Source: Candidatus Zixiibacteriota bacterium (lineage in GTDB: Bacteria > Zixibacteria > MSB-5A5 > GN15 > FEB-12). Taken from it: a stretch of 5,627 bases of DNA. Every line of letters begins with the position of its first letter. Within the stretch, counting starts at the first letter, position 1. The stretch lies in the NCBI GenBank assembly GCA_016213305.1, contig JACRAV010000089.1, positions 1 to 5,627 of the forward strand, in the 5' to 3' direction. Positions 1 through 5,627 of this stretch are shown one piece after another. The notes below the pieces were generated by a model. That model did not search any database. It was not told where the DNA came from and was given only the letters and a program-made list of their open reading frames with translations. A program made the position numbers and the translations under genes.

Positions 1-842
1 CACATTTTCATGTTGTCAATCAGCCGGACCTGGCGCACCCGCACCGCCAGCGAACAGATCGTTGCCCGACCGACGGTCGCCACCGGCTGAAGAGTGTCGC
101 AATCGGTGAACGCAACATAATCGACTTGTGCTGTCGGTGCGGTCGCCCGGATCACCGCCCGAATTTCCTTCTCCAATCGCGCCGGCTGGGTGATTCCGGC
201 GTTGACCATCGCTCTGGCGGTGGTCAAGGCCCGGTACAGGCAAATCGCCTCTGCCCGTCCGGCGGCATCGAAATACGCATTCCGCGATGACATCGCCACC
301 CCGTCGCGTTCCCGCACCGTCGGGGCAATCACAAACCGGATGCCGTACCCCAGATCGATGGTCATCCGCCGAAGAACCATCGCTTGCTGATAGTCTTTCA
401 TCCCGAACACTACCAGGTCGGGTCGGCAGATGTTGTACAGTTTGGTCACGATGGTAGTCACCCCCCGGAAGTGGGTCGGCCGCACAGCGCCCTCGAGAGT
501 AGTCGTCAGATGTTCCACATTCACCCAGGTCTGGAATTCGGGCGGGTAGATGTCGCGAGGGGTGGGGATGAAAACAATGTCCCCGCCCGCCGAGCGAATT
601 TTCTTCAGGTCCCCTTTTTCATCGCGGGGGTACCGCCGGAGATCTTCGGTGGGGGAAAACTGCGCGGGATTGACAAAAATAGTCACGACAACGACATCAG
701 CCATCTTTCGCGCCCGGCGAATCAGCGACAGATGCCCCTCGTGAAGGTATCCCATTGTCGGCACCAACCCGATTGTCTTCCCCTTGCCCACAATCTGGCG
801 GGTAAGGCGTTGCATCTGGTTGACTGAACGGATGATACGCAT
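1..842 (-). CDS. panC: Pantoate--beta-alanine ligase (pantothenate synthetase), 3' end at window edge
   Basis: Catalyses the ATP-dependent condensation of pantoate with beta-alanine to pantothenate, the last step of vitamin B5 synthesis before CoA, in the cytosol. The frame reads 280 residues from ATG at 842 to the left edge with no stop. The last two bases give TG, which could be the first two bases of a TGA stop. Family members are usually about 280 residues and end near a L-I-D-N motif, seen here at the extreme C-terminus, so almost nothing is missing. Visible hallmarks are PTMGYLHEGH at 28-37 (ATP-binding HxGH-like motif, His34 and His37), FVNPAQF at 56-62, RPTHFRGV at 121-128, FGMKDYQQ at 146-153 and the KMSKS-equivalent region VRERDGVAMSSRN at 176-188. 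All expected catalytic motifs are present, so it should be active. It starts 15 bases after the stop of the upstream membrane-protein gene and is probably cotranscribed with it. There is only a weak GGA just before the ATG. Confidence 0.97.
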   Translation of the reverse strand, partial: MRIIRSVNQMQRLTRQIVGKGKTIGLVPTMGYLHEGHLSLIRRARKMADVVVVTIFVNPAQFSPTEDLRRYPRDEKGDLKKIRSAGGDIVFIPTPRDIYPPEFQTWVNVEHLTTTLEGAVRPTHFRGVTTIVTKLYNICRPDLVVFGMKDYQQAMVLRRMTIDLGYGIRFVIAPTVRERDGVAMSSRNAYFDAAGRAEAICLYRALTTARAMVNAGITQPARLEKEIRAVIRATAPTAQVDYVAFTDCDTLQPVATVGRATICSLAVRVRQVRLIDNMKM

Positions 843-857
843 GTCCGAAATGATGGC

Positions 858-1988
858 TCAGGTGCGGGCGTTCGATTGGGGCTGAATTTCCGGATTCACA
901 TGCTCGTCCTCGAAAAACAGCGGTTTTTCCGAGGCGATGTCGTGACCGTCTTTCAGCTTGCGGATCGCGACATAGGCATACACCTGCGCCGCGGCCATGA
1001 TCGAGAGCGCATAGGCGACTATAGATGCAAAGATCAAAAACAGCATGAACGACATCAGGTATCCGGCAATGCCGACATCCCCGGCCGCCCAGCGATCGAC
1101 CGAAAACCCCCAATTGACTCGCGGAAACAGATTGAACATGTATTCCGCAAAGCGGCCGTTGACCGGAAGATGATCCATGCCCGACCCGACCAATGATCCG
1201 ATCTTCTCTCCCCCGCCGATCCCCGCCGACCAGACAATAAACTGGACTGCTCGAAAAGCGAAATACGCATACACAAAACTGCACACCTTGGCCAGGATGC
1301 CGGCGATGATCGTGTACCCGAACCAGCGGGCGGGCTGGCGGATGATCGTCGAAAATGTTTCCAGAATCGCCCCGAACGATTCCCCCTGGCGCTCCGCCGC
1401 CGCTACCGCCGGAAGAACCAGCACGCTCAGCGACAGCACGAACACGATGAACACGGCAAAGATCGCGATGATGAAGTTGGGGATGACCAGCAGGAAAGCG
1501 AAGATCAACTCCCCGAGCACCGGGATACGCGCGATCAAACCAAGGATGGCGAACAAAATAATGATGATGGCCAGAAATAGTATTACCGCCAATTCGGCCA
1601 GAACGATCTGTTTGATCCGTGAAAACGCAAACCGGATTGCCTTGCGGGTGGACATGAACGGATTGCCCCGCACCGCCTCGACATGAATAGATGACACCGC
1701 CAGAAGACCGAGCATCACGACCAGCAGACCGGCGCCGATTCCGACCGCGGCGAGCAACTTGGCCAGAATACTTCCGGTCTCCGGCCAATCGAGCGGAAAG
1801 AATCCGTAGAGCGAAATGACGGAACCGATATTCTCTCTCTGCTCCAGAAACGCCAGATAGCGGAACAGGTCGAAGACCAGCAAGCCGCCGACCAGCGCCA
1901 CCGTAAGAATGAGTATCTGTTTCGCCGCCAGCGCCCGCGCCGGAGCATAGAACATGTCGAGCAGATTGTATTGGGGTTTGGAATTCAT
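858..1988 (-). CDS. Polytopic integral membrane protein of unknown function
   Basis: A 376-residue protein I cannot assign to a named function. It has about six very hydrophobic stretches, at roughly 24-46, 75-100, 129-153, 158-196, 223-254 and 308-342. Some of the longer ones could be two passes or a re-entrant hairpin. There is no cleavable signal peptide; the N-terminus is short and polar. A loop of about 55 residues (254-307), rich in Gly and aromatic residues, separates the last two hydrophobic blocks. The C-terminal tail of about 35 residues is polar and acidic. The stretch at 191-230 is a Leu-Pro at the end of a helix, a charged AAERQGESFGAI turn, then a Trp-led helix. It recalls polytopic families such as GPDPase_memb/DUF975-like proteins, but this is a pattern impression only. 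The start ATG follows a 59-base gap after the GTPase gene; the only SD-like sequence is a weak GAAG. The stop lies 15 bases before panC. Confidence 0.85.
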   Translation of the reverse strand: MNSKPQYNLLDMFYAPARALAAKQILILTVALVGGLLVFDLFRYLAFLEQRENIGSVISLYGFFPLDWPETGSILAKLLAAVGIGAGLLVVMLGLLAVSSIHVEAVRGNPFMSTRKAIRFAFSRIKQIVLAELAVILFLAIIIILFAILGLIARIPVLGELIFAFLLVIPNFIIAIFAVFIVFVLSLSVLVLPAVAAAERQGESFGAILETFSTIIRQPARWFGYTIIAGILAKVCSFVYAYFAFRAVQFIVWSAGIGGGEKIGSLVGSGMDHLPVNGRFAEYMFNLFPRVNWGFSVDRWAAGDVGIAGYLMSFMLFLIFASIVAYALSIMAAAQVYAYVAIRKLKDGHDIASEKPLFFEDEHVNPEIQPQSNART

Positions 1989-2047
1989 TGCTTCAATTTG
2001 GGTGGGGCTTTATAGCTTGTCAAGATTAATACAGCCCCCCTGCGGGG
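1989..2047. other. Intergenic gap with overlapping small dyad symmetries
   Basis: This 59-base gap lies between the GTPase stop and the membrane-protein start. Read on the plus strand it holds three symmetric elements: CCCC(TGC)GGGG at 2037-2047; GGGGCT at 2004-2009, complementary to AGCCCC at 2033-2038; and the near-perfect palindrome CTTGTCAAG at 2016-2024. The first two share bases and could not form together. None is followed on the minus strand by a T-run, so a standard intrinsic terminator is not supported. A TTGACA hexamer (minus strand, 2023-2018) could be a -35 box. The best hexamer 17 bases downstream is CAAATT, only 3 of 6 to TATAAT, which makes a promoter here speculative. Confidence 0.3.
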
Positions 2048-3046
2048 TCAAATGTGGAACTCAATGACATCGCCGTCGGTCAGCTCGAAATCATGCTGGA
2101 CCCGCTGGCCGTCGAATTTCCCCGGCCCCCACACTTTGGCAAACTTCAGCTTGGCCAAGAACTCTTTGTGGATCGCCAATGCGGCGTCGGCCACCGTCCC
2201 GCCGCGCCTTAATATGACCGGATCCACCAGTTTCGGCTCTTCCCCGATATGTTTGGTGTACACCCGCATGATGTTCATGACCTCAAACACCCCCCGCCGA
2301 AACGCATCCAAGCTCTGGTCATCAAGGATCGAGGTGGCCAAGATGGTCAGCGATGGAAACAGAGTCCGGAGCCGGGCCAGTATCGGCTCGAAATCCCCTT
2401 CAAACGCCTTATGCCCGAGGACCATTGTTTTCTTAACAATGTGGCGATGCTCCTCGGCCGGCGGGTCACCCGCCGCCCCGAGAAGTATCCGCTTCTCGCG
2501 GAGTTTCTCAATAACCACCATCAGAGCGTCGGTACCCTGCGGATCACTCAGGTCGCACACCAGTGCGACAATATCCGCCGCCCGGATCAGGTTGGTCATG
2601 TATGGCTCATACAGTTCCGACGAGATGGGAGGGGTGTCGATCAACTGAAACTGGATTGTTTCAAAGACCATCATCCCGGCCAGCGGCTCGCGGGTGGAAT
2701 AAGGGTAATCGGCCACCAGCGGTTTGGCTTTGGTCAAAACATCAACCAGCGACGATTTCCCGCAATTGGGCGGACCGATCAGGATCACCTGCCCCGCACC
2801 CTCTTTATCAATATGATCGTGAGCCGGGACATGGGCGGCGGCGCCGTGCTGGTGATCTTTCTGCTCCAGGTCCTTTTTGAGTTTCGAGATTTTCGCCTTC
2901 ATGTCGGCCTGGAGTTTGTCGGTCCCCTTGTGCTTGGGCATCATGGCCAGAAGTTCTTCGGCCATGCGAAGTTTCTCGCGGGTGTCCCGCTCAGCGCGAA
3001 ACTCCCGTTCCAGTTCGTAATATTGCGGCGGCAGATTGGCTGGCAT
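2048..3046 (-). CDS. DRG/Obg-like P-loop GTPase with C-terminal TGS domain, divergent G4 motif
   Basis: A 332-residue cytosolic protein of the DRG/Obg side of the TRAFAC GTPases; such proteins are generally linked to ribosome or RNA-related roles, and this one's role is unknown. Order of parts: a charged N-terminal helical region (about 8-62, likely coiled coil, with a PKHKGTDKL motif at 37-45); a His-rich linker (64-80); a G domain; and a TGS domain (about 258-332) containing GPGKFDGQRV and a closing DGDVIEFHI. The P-loop is GPPNCGKSS at 91-99, the switch I candidate is YPYSTREP at 114-121 (Thr118), and G3 is DTPP at 137-140 in place of DxxG. At the expected G4 position (NKxD) I read GHKAF at 211-215, so both the Asn and the specificity Asp are absent. 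The start is supported by the conserved-looking MPANLPPQYYE beginning. There is no SD; an AT-rich leader precedes the ATG. Nucleotide hydrolysis and specificity cannot be assumed. Confidence 0.92.
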   Translation of the reverse strand: MPANLPPQYYELEREFRAERDTREKLRMAEELLAMMPKHKGTDKLQADMKAKISKLKKDLEQKDHQHGAAAHVPAHDHIDKEGAGQVILIGPPNCGKSSLVDVLTKAKPLVADYPYSTREPLAGMMVFETIQFQLIDTPPISSELYEPYMTNLIRAADIVALVCDLSDPQGTDALMVVIEKLREKRILLGAAGDPPAEEHRHIVKKTMVLGHKAFEGDFEPILARLRTLFPSLTILATSILDDQSLDAFRRGVFEVMNIMRVYTKHIGEEPKLVDPVILRRGGTVADAALAIHKEFLAKLKFAKVWGPGKFDGQRVQHDFELTDGDVIEFHI

Positions 3047-3063
3047 GACAAATTAATAATGCG

Positions 3064-3077
3064 GCCGGGCGGCCGGC
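3064..3077 (-). terminator. GC-rich inverted repeat, possible weak terminator or leader hairpin
   Basis: The transcribed strand reads GCCGG-CCGC-CCGGC, a 5-bp all-GC stem with a 4-base loop, in the 44-base gap after the aminotransferase stop. It is followed by an AT-rich stretch (ATTATTAATTT) but not a true T-run. It could partly end the polysaccharide operon, or be a structured leader just ahead of the GTPase start 17 bases downstream. Alternative pairings of the repeated GGCCG/CGGCC exist but would leave a two-base loop. Confidence 0.3.
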
Positions 3078-3090
3078 ACAAGTCCTGAAA

Positions 3091-4245
3091 TCAACGGGCG
3101 TGGCGGCGGCAGATCGAAATCAGCGTGTCGCTTATCCGGTCAACATCGGATGGGCTGAGTCCGGGATACAGCGGTAAAGAAACAACGGATTTCCCCATCC
3201 GCTCAGCTTCCGGAAGGCGGGCTGTCCTCAACTTGCTCTTGCGAAAGAAGGACAGCGTGTGAATCGGCCGGTAGTGCACGCTACACCCGATCCCGCGCCG
3301 GGCCATCAGGTCAATCACCGCGTTGCGCGAGACAGTCAATCGAGACAAATTCAGCCCGACAATCATCAAGTGCCAGGCATGATGGTACCCCAGTTGCAAC
3401 CGGGGCACGGTGATCCAGTCTTCGACCATACTCAGGTTGGACAAATACCGGATCGCCAGCTGTTCGCGTTTCACCTGATTCTTCGCAAACGACTGAAGTT
3501 CTCCCAGTCCAACCGACGCGAGTATATCGGACATGTTCGCTTTGAAACCACGTTCGATCACATCATACGACCACTGATCGGCCTGCTTGCGCTCGTAGGC
3601 GCTGGCCGTCATTCCATGCTTTGACCATAGCCGAACCCGTGCCACGAGATTTTTGTCTCTCGATACCGCCATCCCCCCCTCGCCGCAGGTCAGATTCTTG
3701 GTGGCGTGAAACGAATAGACCGACAGATCGGTCCAGTGCGGAATCGACTTCCCGTCAAGCCGCGCCCCCAGAGCATGGGCGGAGTCCGATACAAGCGGGA
3801 TTCGGTGAGCTTTGGCCAGCAGACCCAAGGTACGATAATCACACGGATATCCTGCGATATCCACCGCCAGAATCGCGGCGGTGCGCCCGGTGATTCGTTT
3901 GCCGACTGACACTGGATTGATATTCAGCGTCGCCGGATCGATATCCGCAAACACCGGAACGGCTCCGAGATGCAAAATAGCTTCCGCCCCCGCGACAAAT
4001 GAAAAGGGGGTGGTGATAACCTCATCGCCTTGCTTCACCCCCACCGCCCGGAGCGCCAGAACCAGCCCGGCCGTCGCCGAACTGACCGCCGCCGTATGCT
4101 TTATGCCTAATAACTTTCCAACTTCAGCTTCAAATTGACTGACCGCCGGGCCGGTGGTAATCCACCCGCCCTTAAGCGTGCGTTCCACCGCCCGCCGGGT
4201 CGCCGGCGACAGGGTTAAATCATAGAACGGGATTTTTTTTTGCAT
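3091..4245 (-). CDS. DegT/DnrJ/EryC1/StrS family PLP-dependent nucleotide-sugar aminotransferase
   Basis: Predicted to transfer an amino group, usually from glutamate, to a keto group of a nucleotide-activated deoxysugar, making an amino sugar for a surface glycan. At 384 residues it has the normal family length and is complete. Visible hallmarks are GGWITTGPAVSQFE at 26-39; SSATAGLVLAL at 55-65 (cofactor phosphate region); GDEVITTPFSF at 73-83; DIDPATLNI at 101-109; YPCD at 133-136; SDSAHALGA at 153-161 (Asp154 expected to contact the pyridine nitrogen); and SFHATKNLTCGEGG at 178-191, with Lys183 the Schiff-base lysine. The start is fixed by IPFYDL at residues 5-10, the usual family N-terminus. 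The gene therefore begins inside the upstream glycosyltransferase gene, overlapping it by 26 bases. No SD is seen, which suggests translational coupling. The exact sugar and position (3- or 4-amino) cannot be told, because no dehydratase or epimerase partner is in the window. Confidence 0.95.
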   Translation of the reverse strand: MQKKIPFYDLTLSPATRRAVERTLKGGWITTGPAVSQFEAEVGKLLGIKHTAAVSSATAGLVLALRAVGVKQGDEVITTPFSFVAGAEAILHLGAVPVFADIDPATLNINPVSVGKRITGRTAAILAVDIAGYPCDYRTLGLLAKAHRIPLVSDSAHALGARLDGKSIPHWTDLSVYSFHATKNLTCGEGGMAVSRDKNLVARVRLWSKHGMTASAYERKQADQWSYDVIERGFKANMSDILASVGLGELQSFAKNQVKREQLAIRYLSNLSMVEDWITVPRLQLGYHHAWHLMIVGLNLSRLTVSRNAVIDLMARRGIGCSVHYRPIHTLSFFRKSKLRTARLPEAERMGKSVVSLPLYPGLSPSDVDRISDTLISICRRHAR

Positions 4246-5293
4246 CGCGAATCAACCGGTCATACAGGTCGCACATTTGATCGAGATTGTCTTCCCAACG
4301 GTACTTTTCTTTCACAAACTGGTATCCGGCCAGTCCCAGGCGCGTCATCTCATTTCGGTCGCCGGCCAGTCGTACAATCGCCTCGGCGAGCGGCTCGATT
4401 TCTCCCGCCGGCACCAGCACCCCTGTCCGGCCGTCGCGTACAACTTCCGGTATCCCGCCGACCTTTGTCGCAATCACCGGGCGGGCACAGACCGAGGCCT
4501 CGAGCGCCGCGACCCCGAACGATTCCATCCGCGACGGCATCACCAATATATGATGCGACGACAGAAAAGACACAAGTTGTGAGCGCTCAATGAAGCCGGG
4601 AAACTCCACCGCGTCGCTCAGGCCGAGCGAGTCGATCCGACGCCGCAACTGCTCCATCATATCACCGGAACCGGCCAGGGTTAGCCGCAGATCCTGAATT
4701 TGACGACGGGCCAAAGCAAACGCCTCGATCAGAATATCGGGGCCGTAGATCGCCCGATGTTCCTTCAGAAAGCAAAGCCGCACCGGCCCTGCCGGTAATG
4801 GTTCAATCTGTTCCGGCGGGGTCACTCCGAAGGGAATCACCACCGTCTTTGCACTCGCCGTCGGCAACAGATCGGCGACCGCCCCCCGAAGAAATTCTCC
4901 GGTAGCGGTGATGGCGGTGGCCAAAGAGAGGGCGCGACGGACAATAAATCGGGAAACTGAAGAGATATTCACGACATCGGACCCCCACACGGAAACGATC
5001 GTCGGTTGAAACTTGAGCAAGAGCGTCCACAGGCCAAACCCGTACGCATAGTGGCAATGAACCAGATCGGGCTTTATCTGTTGAGTATCGCTGACCGCCC
5101 GCCGGGCATAGCGCAAATATCCGAGTTTGCCGCCGCGTTGATAAATGATCGTCGGAATCCCCTCGATCGGTTCTCCGCCGACCGAAATGACAGTAATGTC
5201 AAACCCCCGCCCGGCCAGCCCCTGCGCCCAGCGCTGAACATGCACCGAATCGGCCCATCCGAAAATGACCACCCGCCCGCGCGACATACTCAT
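4220..5293 (-). CDS. GT-B fold glycosyltransferase, family 4 (group 1)
   Basis: Predicted retaining glycosyltransferase that moves a sugar from a nucleotide donor to a growing lipid-linked glycan at the cytoplasmic membrane face. The 357 residues give two Rossmann-like halves. The N-terminal half has GWADSVHVQRWAQGLAGRGF at 12-31 (acceptor-side start typical of SxHxxRW-type members), PDLVHCHYAYG at 75-85 and VWGSDV at 102-107. The C-terminal donor-binding half has YGPDILIEAF at 183-192, LTLAGSGD at 204-211, the EX7E motif with Glu257 and Glu265 (MESFGVAALEA), and GGIPEVVRDGRTGVLVPAGE at 279-298. ATG at 5293 overlaps the upstream stop as ATGA; a second in-frame ATG at 5287 would remove only two residues. 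The 3' end overlaps the aminotransferase by 26 bases. The operon position points to capsule, O-antigen or exopolysaccharide synthesis. Donor and linkage cannot be read from sequence. Confidence 0.95.
   Translation of the reverse strand: MSMSRGRVVIFGWADSVHVQRWAQGLAGRGFDITVISVGGEPIEGIPTIIYQRGGKLGYLRYARRAVSDTQQIKPDLVHCHYAYGFGLWTLLLKFQPTIVSVWGSDVVNISSVSRFIVRRALSLATAITATGEFLRGAVADLLPTASAKTVVIPFGVTPPEQIEPLPAGPVRLCFLKEHRAIYGPDILIEAFALARRQIQDLRLTLAGSGDMMEQLRRRIDSLGLSDAVEFPGFIERSQLVSFLSSHHILVMPSRMESFGVAALEASVCARPVIATKVGGIPEVVRDGRTGVLVPAGEIEPLAEAIVRLAGDRNEMTRLGLAGYQFVKEKYRWEDNLDQMCDLYDRLIRDAKKNPVL
4233..4241 (-). other. A9 homopolymer in the glycosyltransferase/aminotransferase overlap
   Basis: Nine consecutive A on the coding strand (T on plus) lie within the 26-base overlap. 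They encode the Lys-Lys near the end of the glycosyltransferase and, in the other frame, Lys3-Lys4 of the aminotransferase. In the glycosyltransferase frame the run reads GCA AAA AAA AAT. One A fewer (or two more) would bypass the TGA at 4220-4222 and continue into the aminotransferase frame at Ile5. Runs this long are known slippage sites for RNA polymerase and for sequencing. Whether slippage occurs here is unknown. Confidence 0.6.
5290..5293 (-). promoter_or_regulatory. ATGA stop/start overlap (translational coupling)
   Basis: The coding strand reads ATGA, so the glycosyltransferase ATG and the stop TGA of the upstream membrane protein share bases. With no SD upstream, reinitiation by the terminating ribosome is the most likely way the glycosyltransferase is translated. 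Confidence 0.75.
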
Positions 5294-5627
5294 CTCATGT
5301 GCGAGTCGTCGTACGCTTCAACTTCCTCGGGCGTCGCGCCGGTCCGGCTGACCAACTCCCGGACATAGTCACCCAGACCAAGAGGGATGGACAACAGGAA
5401 GAATAAACCGACCGTGCCGATCACCGTGCCGATCATTTTCAACAACAGTTCCCCCCAGATCGTGTCGGCGTTGATATCCCCGGCCAGCGGCTTGAACAGG
5501 ATGGTGATGACACACAGCACCGCCGTGATCGGCAATAGACGCCACAAGCTCCGGATAATCGAGGCCCGCTGGGTCGCCTCGAGGCGCCGCACCACCAGCA
5601 CCACCAGCGAAACCGCGTACGCAGATG
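5290..5627 (-). CDS. C-terminal part of a polytopic membrane protein, likely Wzx/MATE-type polysaccharide flippase (5' end outside window)
   Basis: The frame is open to the right edge, so the 111 visible residues are the C-terminus of a longer protein. A GTG at 5604 is an internal valine, not a credible start, because the hydrophobic segment it lies in extends upstream of it (SAYAVSLVVLVVRR). Three hydrophobic segments are visible: the partial one at the edge, PITAVLCVITILF, and a helix around MIGTVIGTVGLFFLLSIPLGL. A short polar tail follows, with GDYVRELVSR and an acidic Glu/Asp stretch. The paired C-terminal helices followed by a short charged tail resemble the end of lipid-linked oligosaccharide flippases (polysaccharide biosynthesis/MurJ-like MATE fold). 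The direct coupling to a glycosyltransferase and a sugar aminotransferase supports this. The alternative is a Wzy polymerase or another glycan membrane protein; the diagnostic N-terminal part is not in the window. Confidence 0.6.
   Translation of the reverse strand, partial: SAYAVSLVVLVVRRLEATQRASIIRSLWRLLPITAVLCVITILFKPLAGDINADTIWGELLLKMIGTVIGTVGLFFLLSIPLGLGDYVRELVSRTGATPEEVEAYDDSHMR

Noticed and set aside
384..827. A 147-codon plus-strand open frame opposite panC
   Set aside because: The opposite strand carries all PanC signature motifs across this span; the plus-strand product has no recognisable features.
697..1788. A 363-codon minus-strand open frame overlapping the membrane-protein gene and the start of panC
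   Set aside because: Its product is rich in Gly, Arg, His and Ser with no recognisable domain. It lies out of frame over a gene with clear transmembrane helices and over well-conserved PanC sequence. It is a shadow frame of GC-rich DNA.
1995..2023. Sigma-70-type promoter with TTGACA at 2023-2018 (minus)
   Set aside because: The hexamer is perfect, but the best -10 at 16-18 base spacing matches only 3 of 6 positions and would place the transcription start almost at the ATG. Not enough to call a promoter.
2249..3088. A 279-codon plus-strand open frame opposite the GTPase gene
   Set aside because: It is antisense to recognisable P-loop and TGS-domain sequence, has no domain of its own and no start signal. 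It is a shadow.
5290..5604. A separate 104-residue small membrane protein starting at GTG 5604
   Set aside because: The frame stays open to the window edge and the codons upstream of the GTG extend the same hydrophobic helix. It is read as the C-terminus of a longer gene instead.
1..5627. CRISPR array, tRNA/rRNA genes, insertion-sequence ends or tandem repeats
   Set aside because: I looked for these and saw no direct-repeat series, cloverleaf or rRNA-like sequence, transposase or paired terminal repeats. The whole window is accounted for by six genes and short gaps.

Overview
The window is a fully minus-strand stretch of bacterial chromosome. Six protein-coding genes are packed end to end and two of them run off the window edges. 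I see no RNA genes, insertion sequences, CRISPR arrays or tandem repeats. Coding density is very high; the largest gaps are 59 and 44 bases. The sequence is moderately GC-rich. None of the five visible start codons has a convincing Shine-Dalgarno sequence. That fits the FCB/Bacteroidota-like part of the tree, and the GTPase looks like proteins I associate with poorly cultured lineages such as Zixibacteria or Gemmatimonadota. The assignment is an inference, not a demonstration.

In transcription order (right to left), the first block (5627 to 3091) is surface-polysaccharide biosynthesis. It holds the C-terminal end of a multi-pass membrane protein, probably a Wzx/MATE-type glycan flippase, then a GT-B family 4 glycosyltransferase, then a DegT/DnrJ/EryC1/StrS PLP-dependent sugar aminotransferase. 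The three are joined by overlaps: an ATGA overlap of 4 bases and an overlap of 26 bases that contains a run of nine A. They are almost certainly one translationally coupled operon, making an amino sugar, transferring it and exporting a glycan.

A 44-base gap with a GC-rich inverted repeat separates this block from a DRG/Obg-like GTPase with a C-terminal TGS domain (3046 to 2048). Its G4 guanine-recognition motif looks degenerate and it has a histidine-rich linker. A 59-base gap with several small dyad symmetries follows, then an unassigned polytopic membrane protein (1988 to 858). Last comes panC, pantoate--beta-alanine ligase of the pantothenate/CoA pathway (842 to the left edge, lacking at most its last few residues or stop).

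Most of the window is ordinary. I found no strong case for a new multi-gene system. The points that deserve a second look are the divergent G4 motif and His-rich linker of the GTPase, the A9 slippery run at the glycosyltransferase/aminotransferase junction, and the apparent absence of Shine-Dalgarno sequences.
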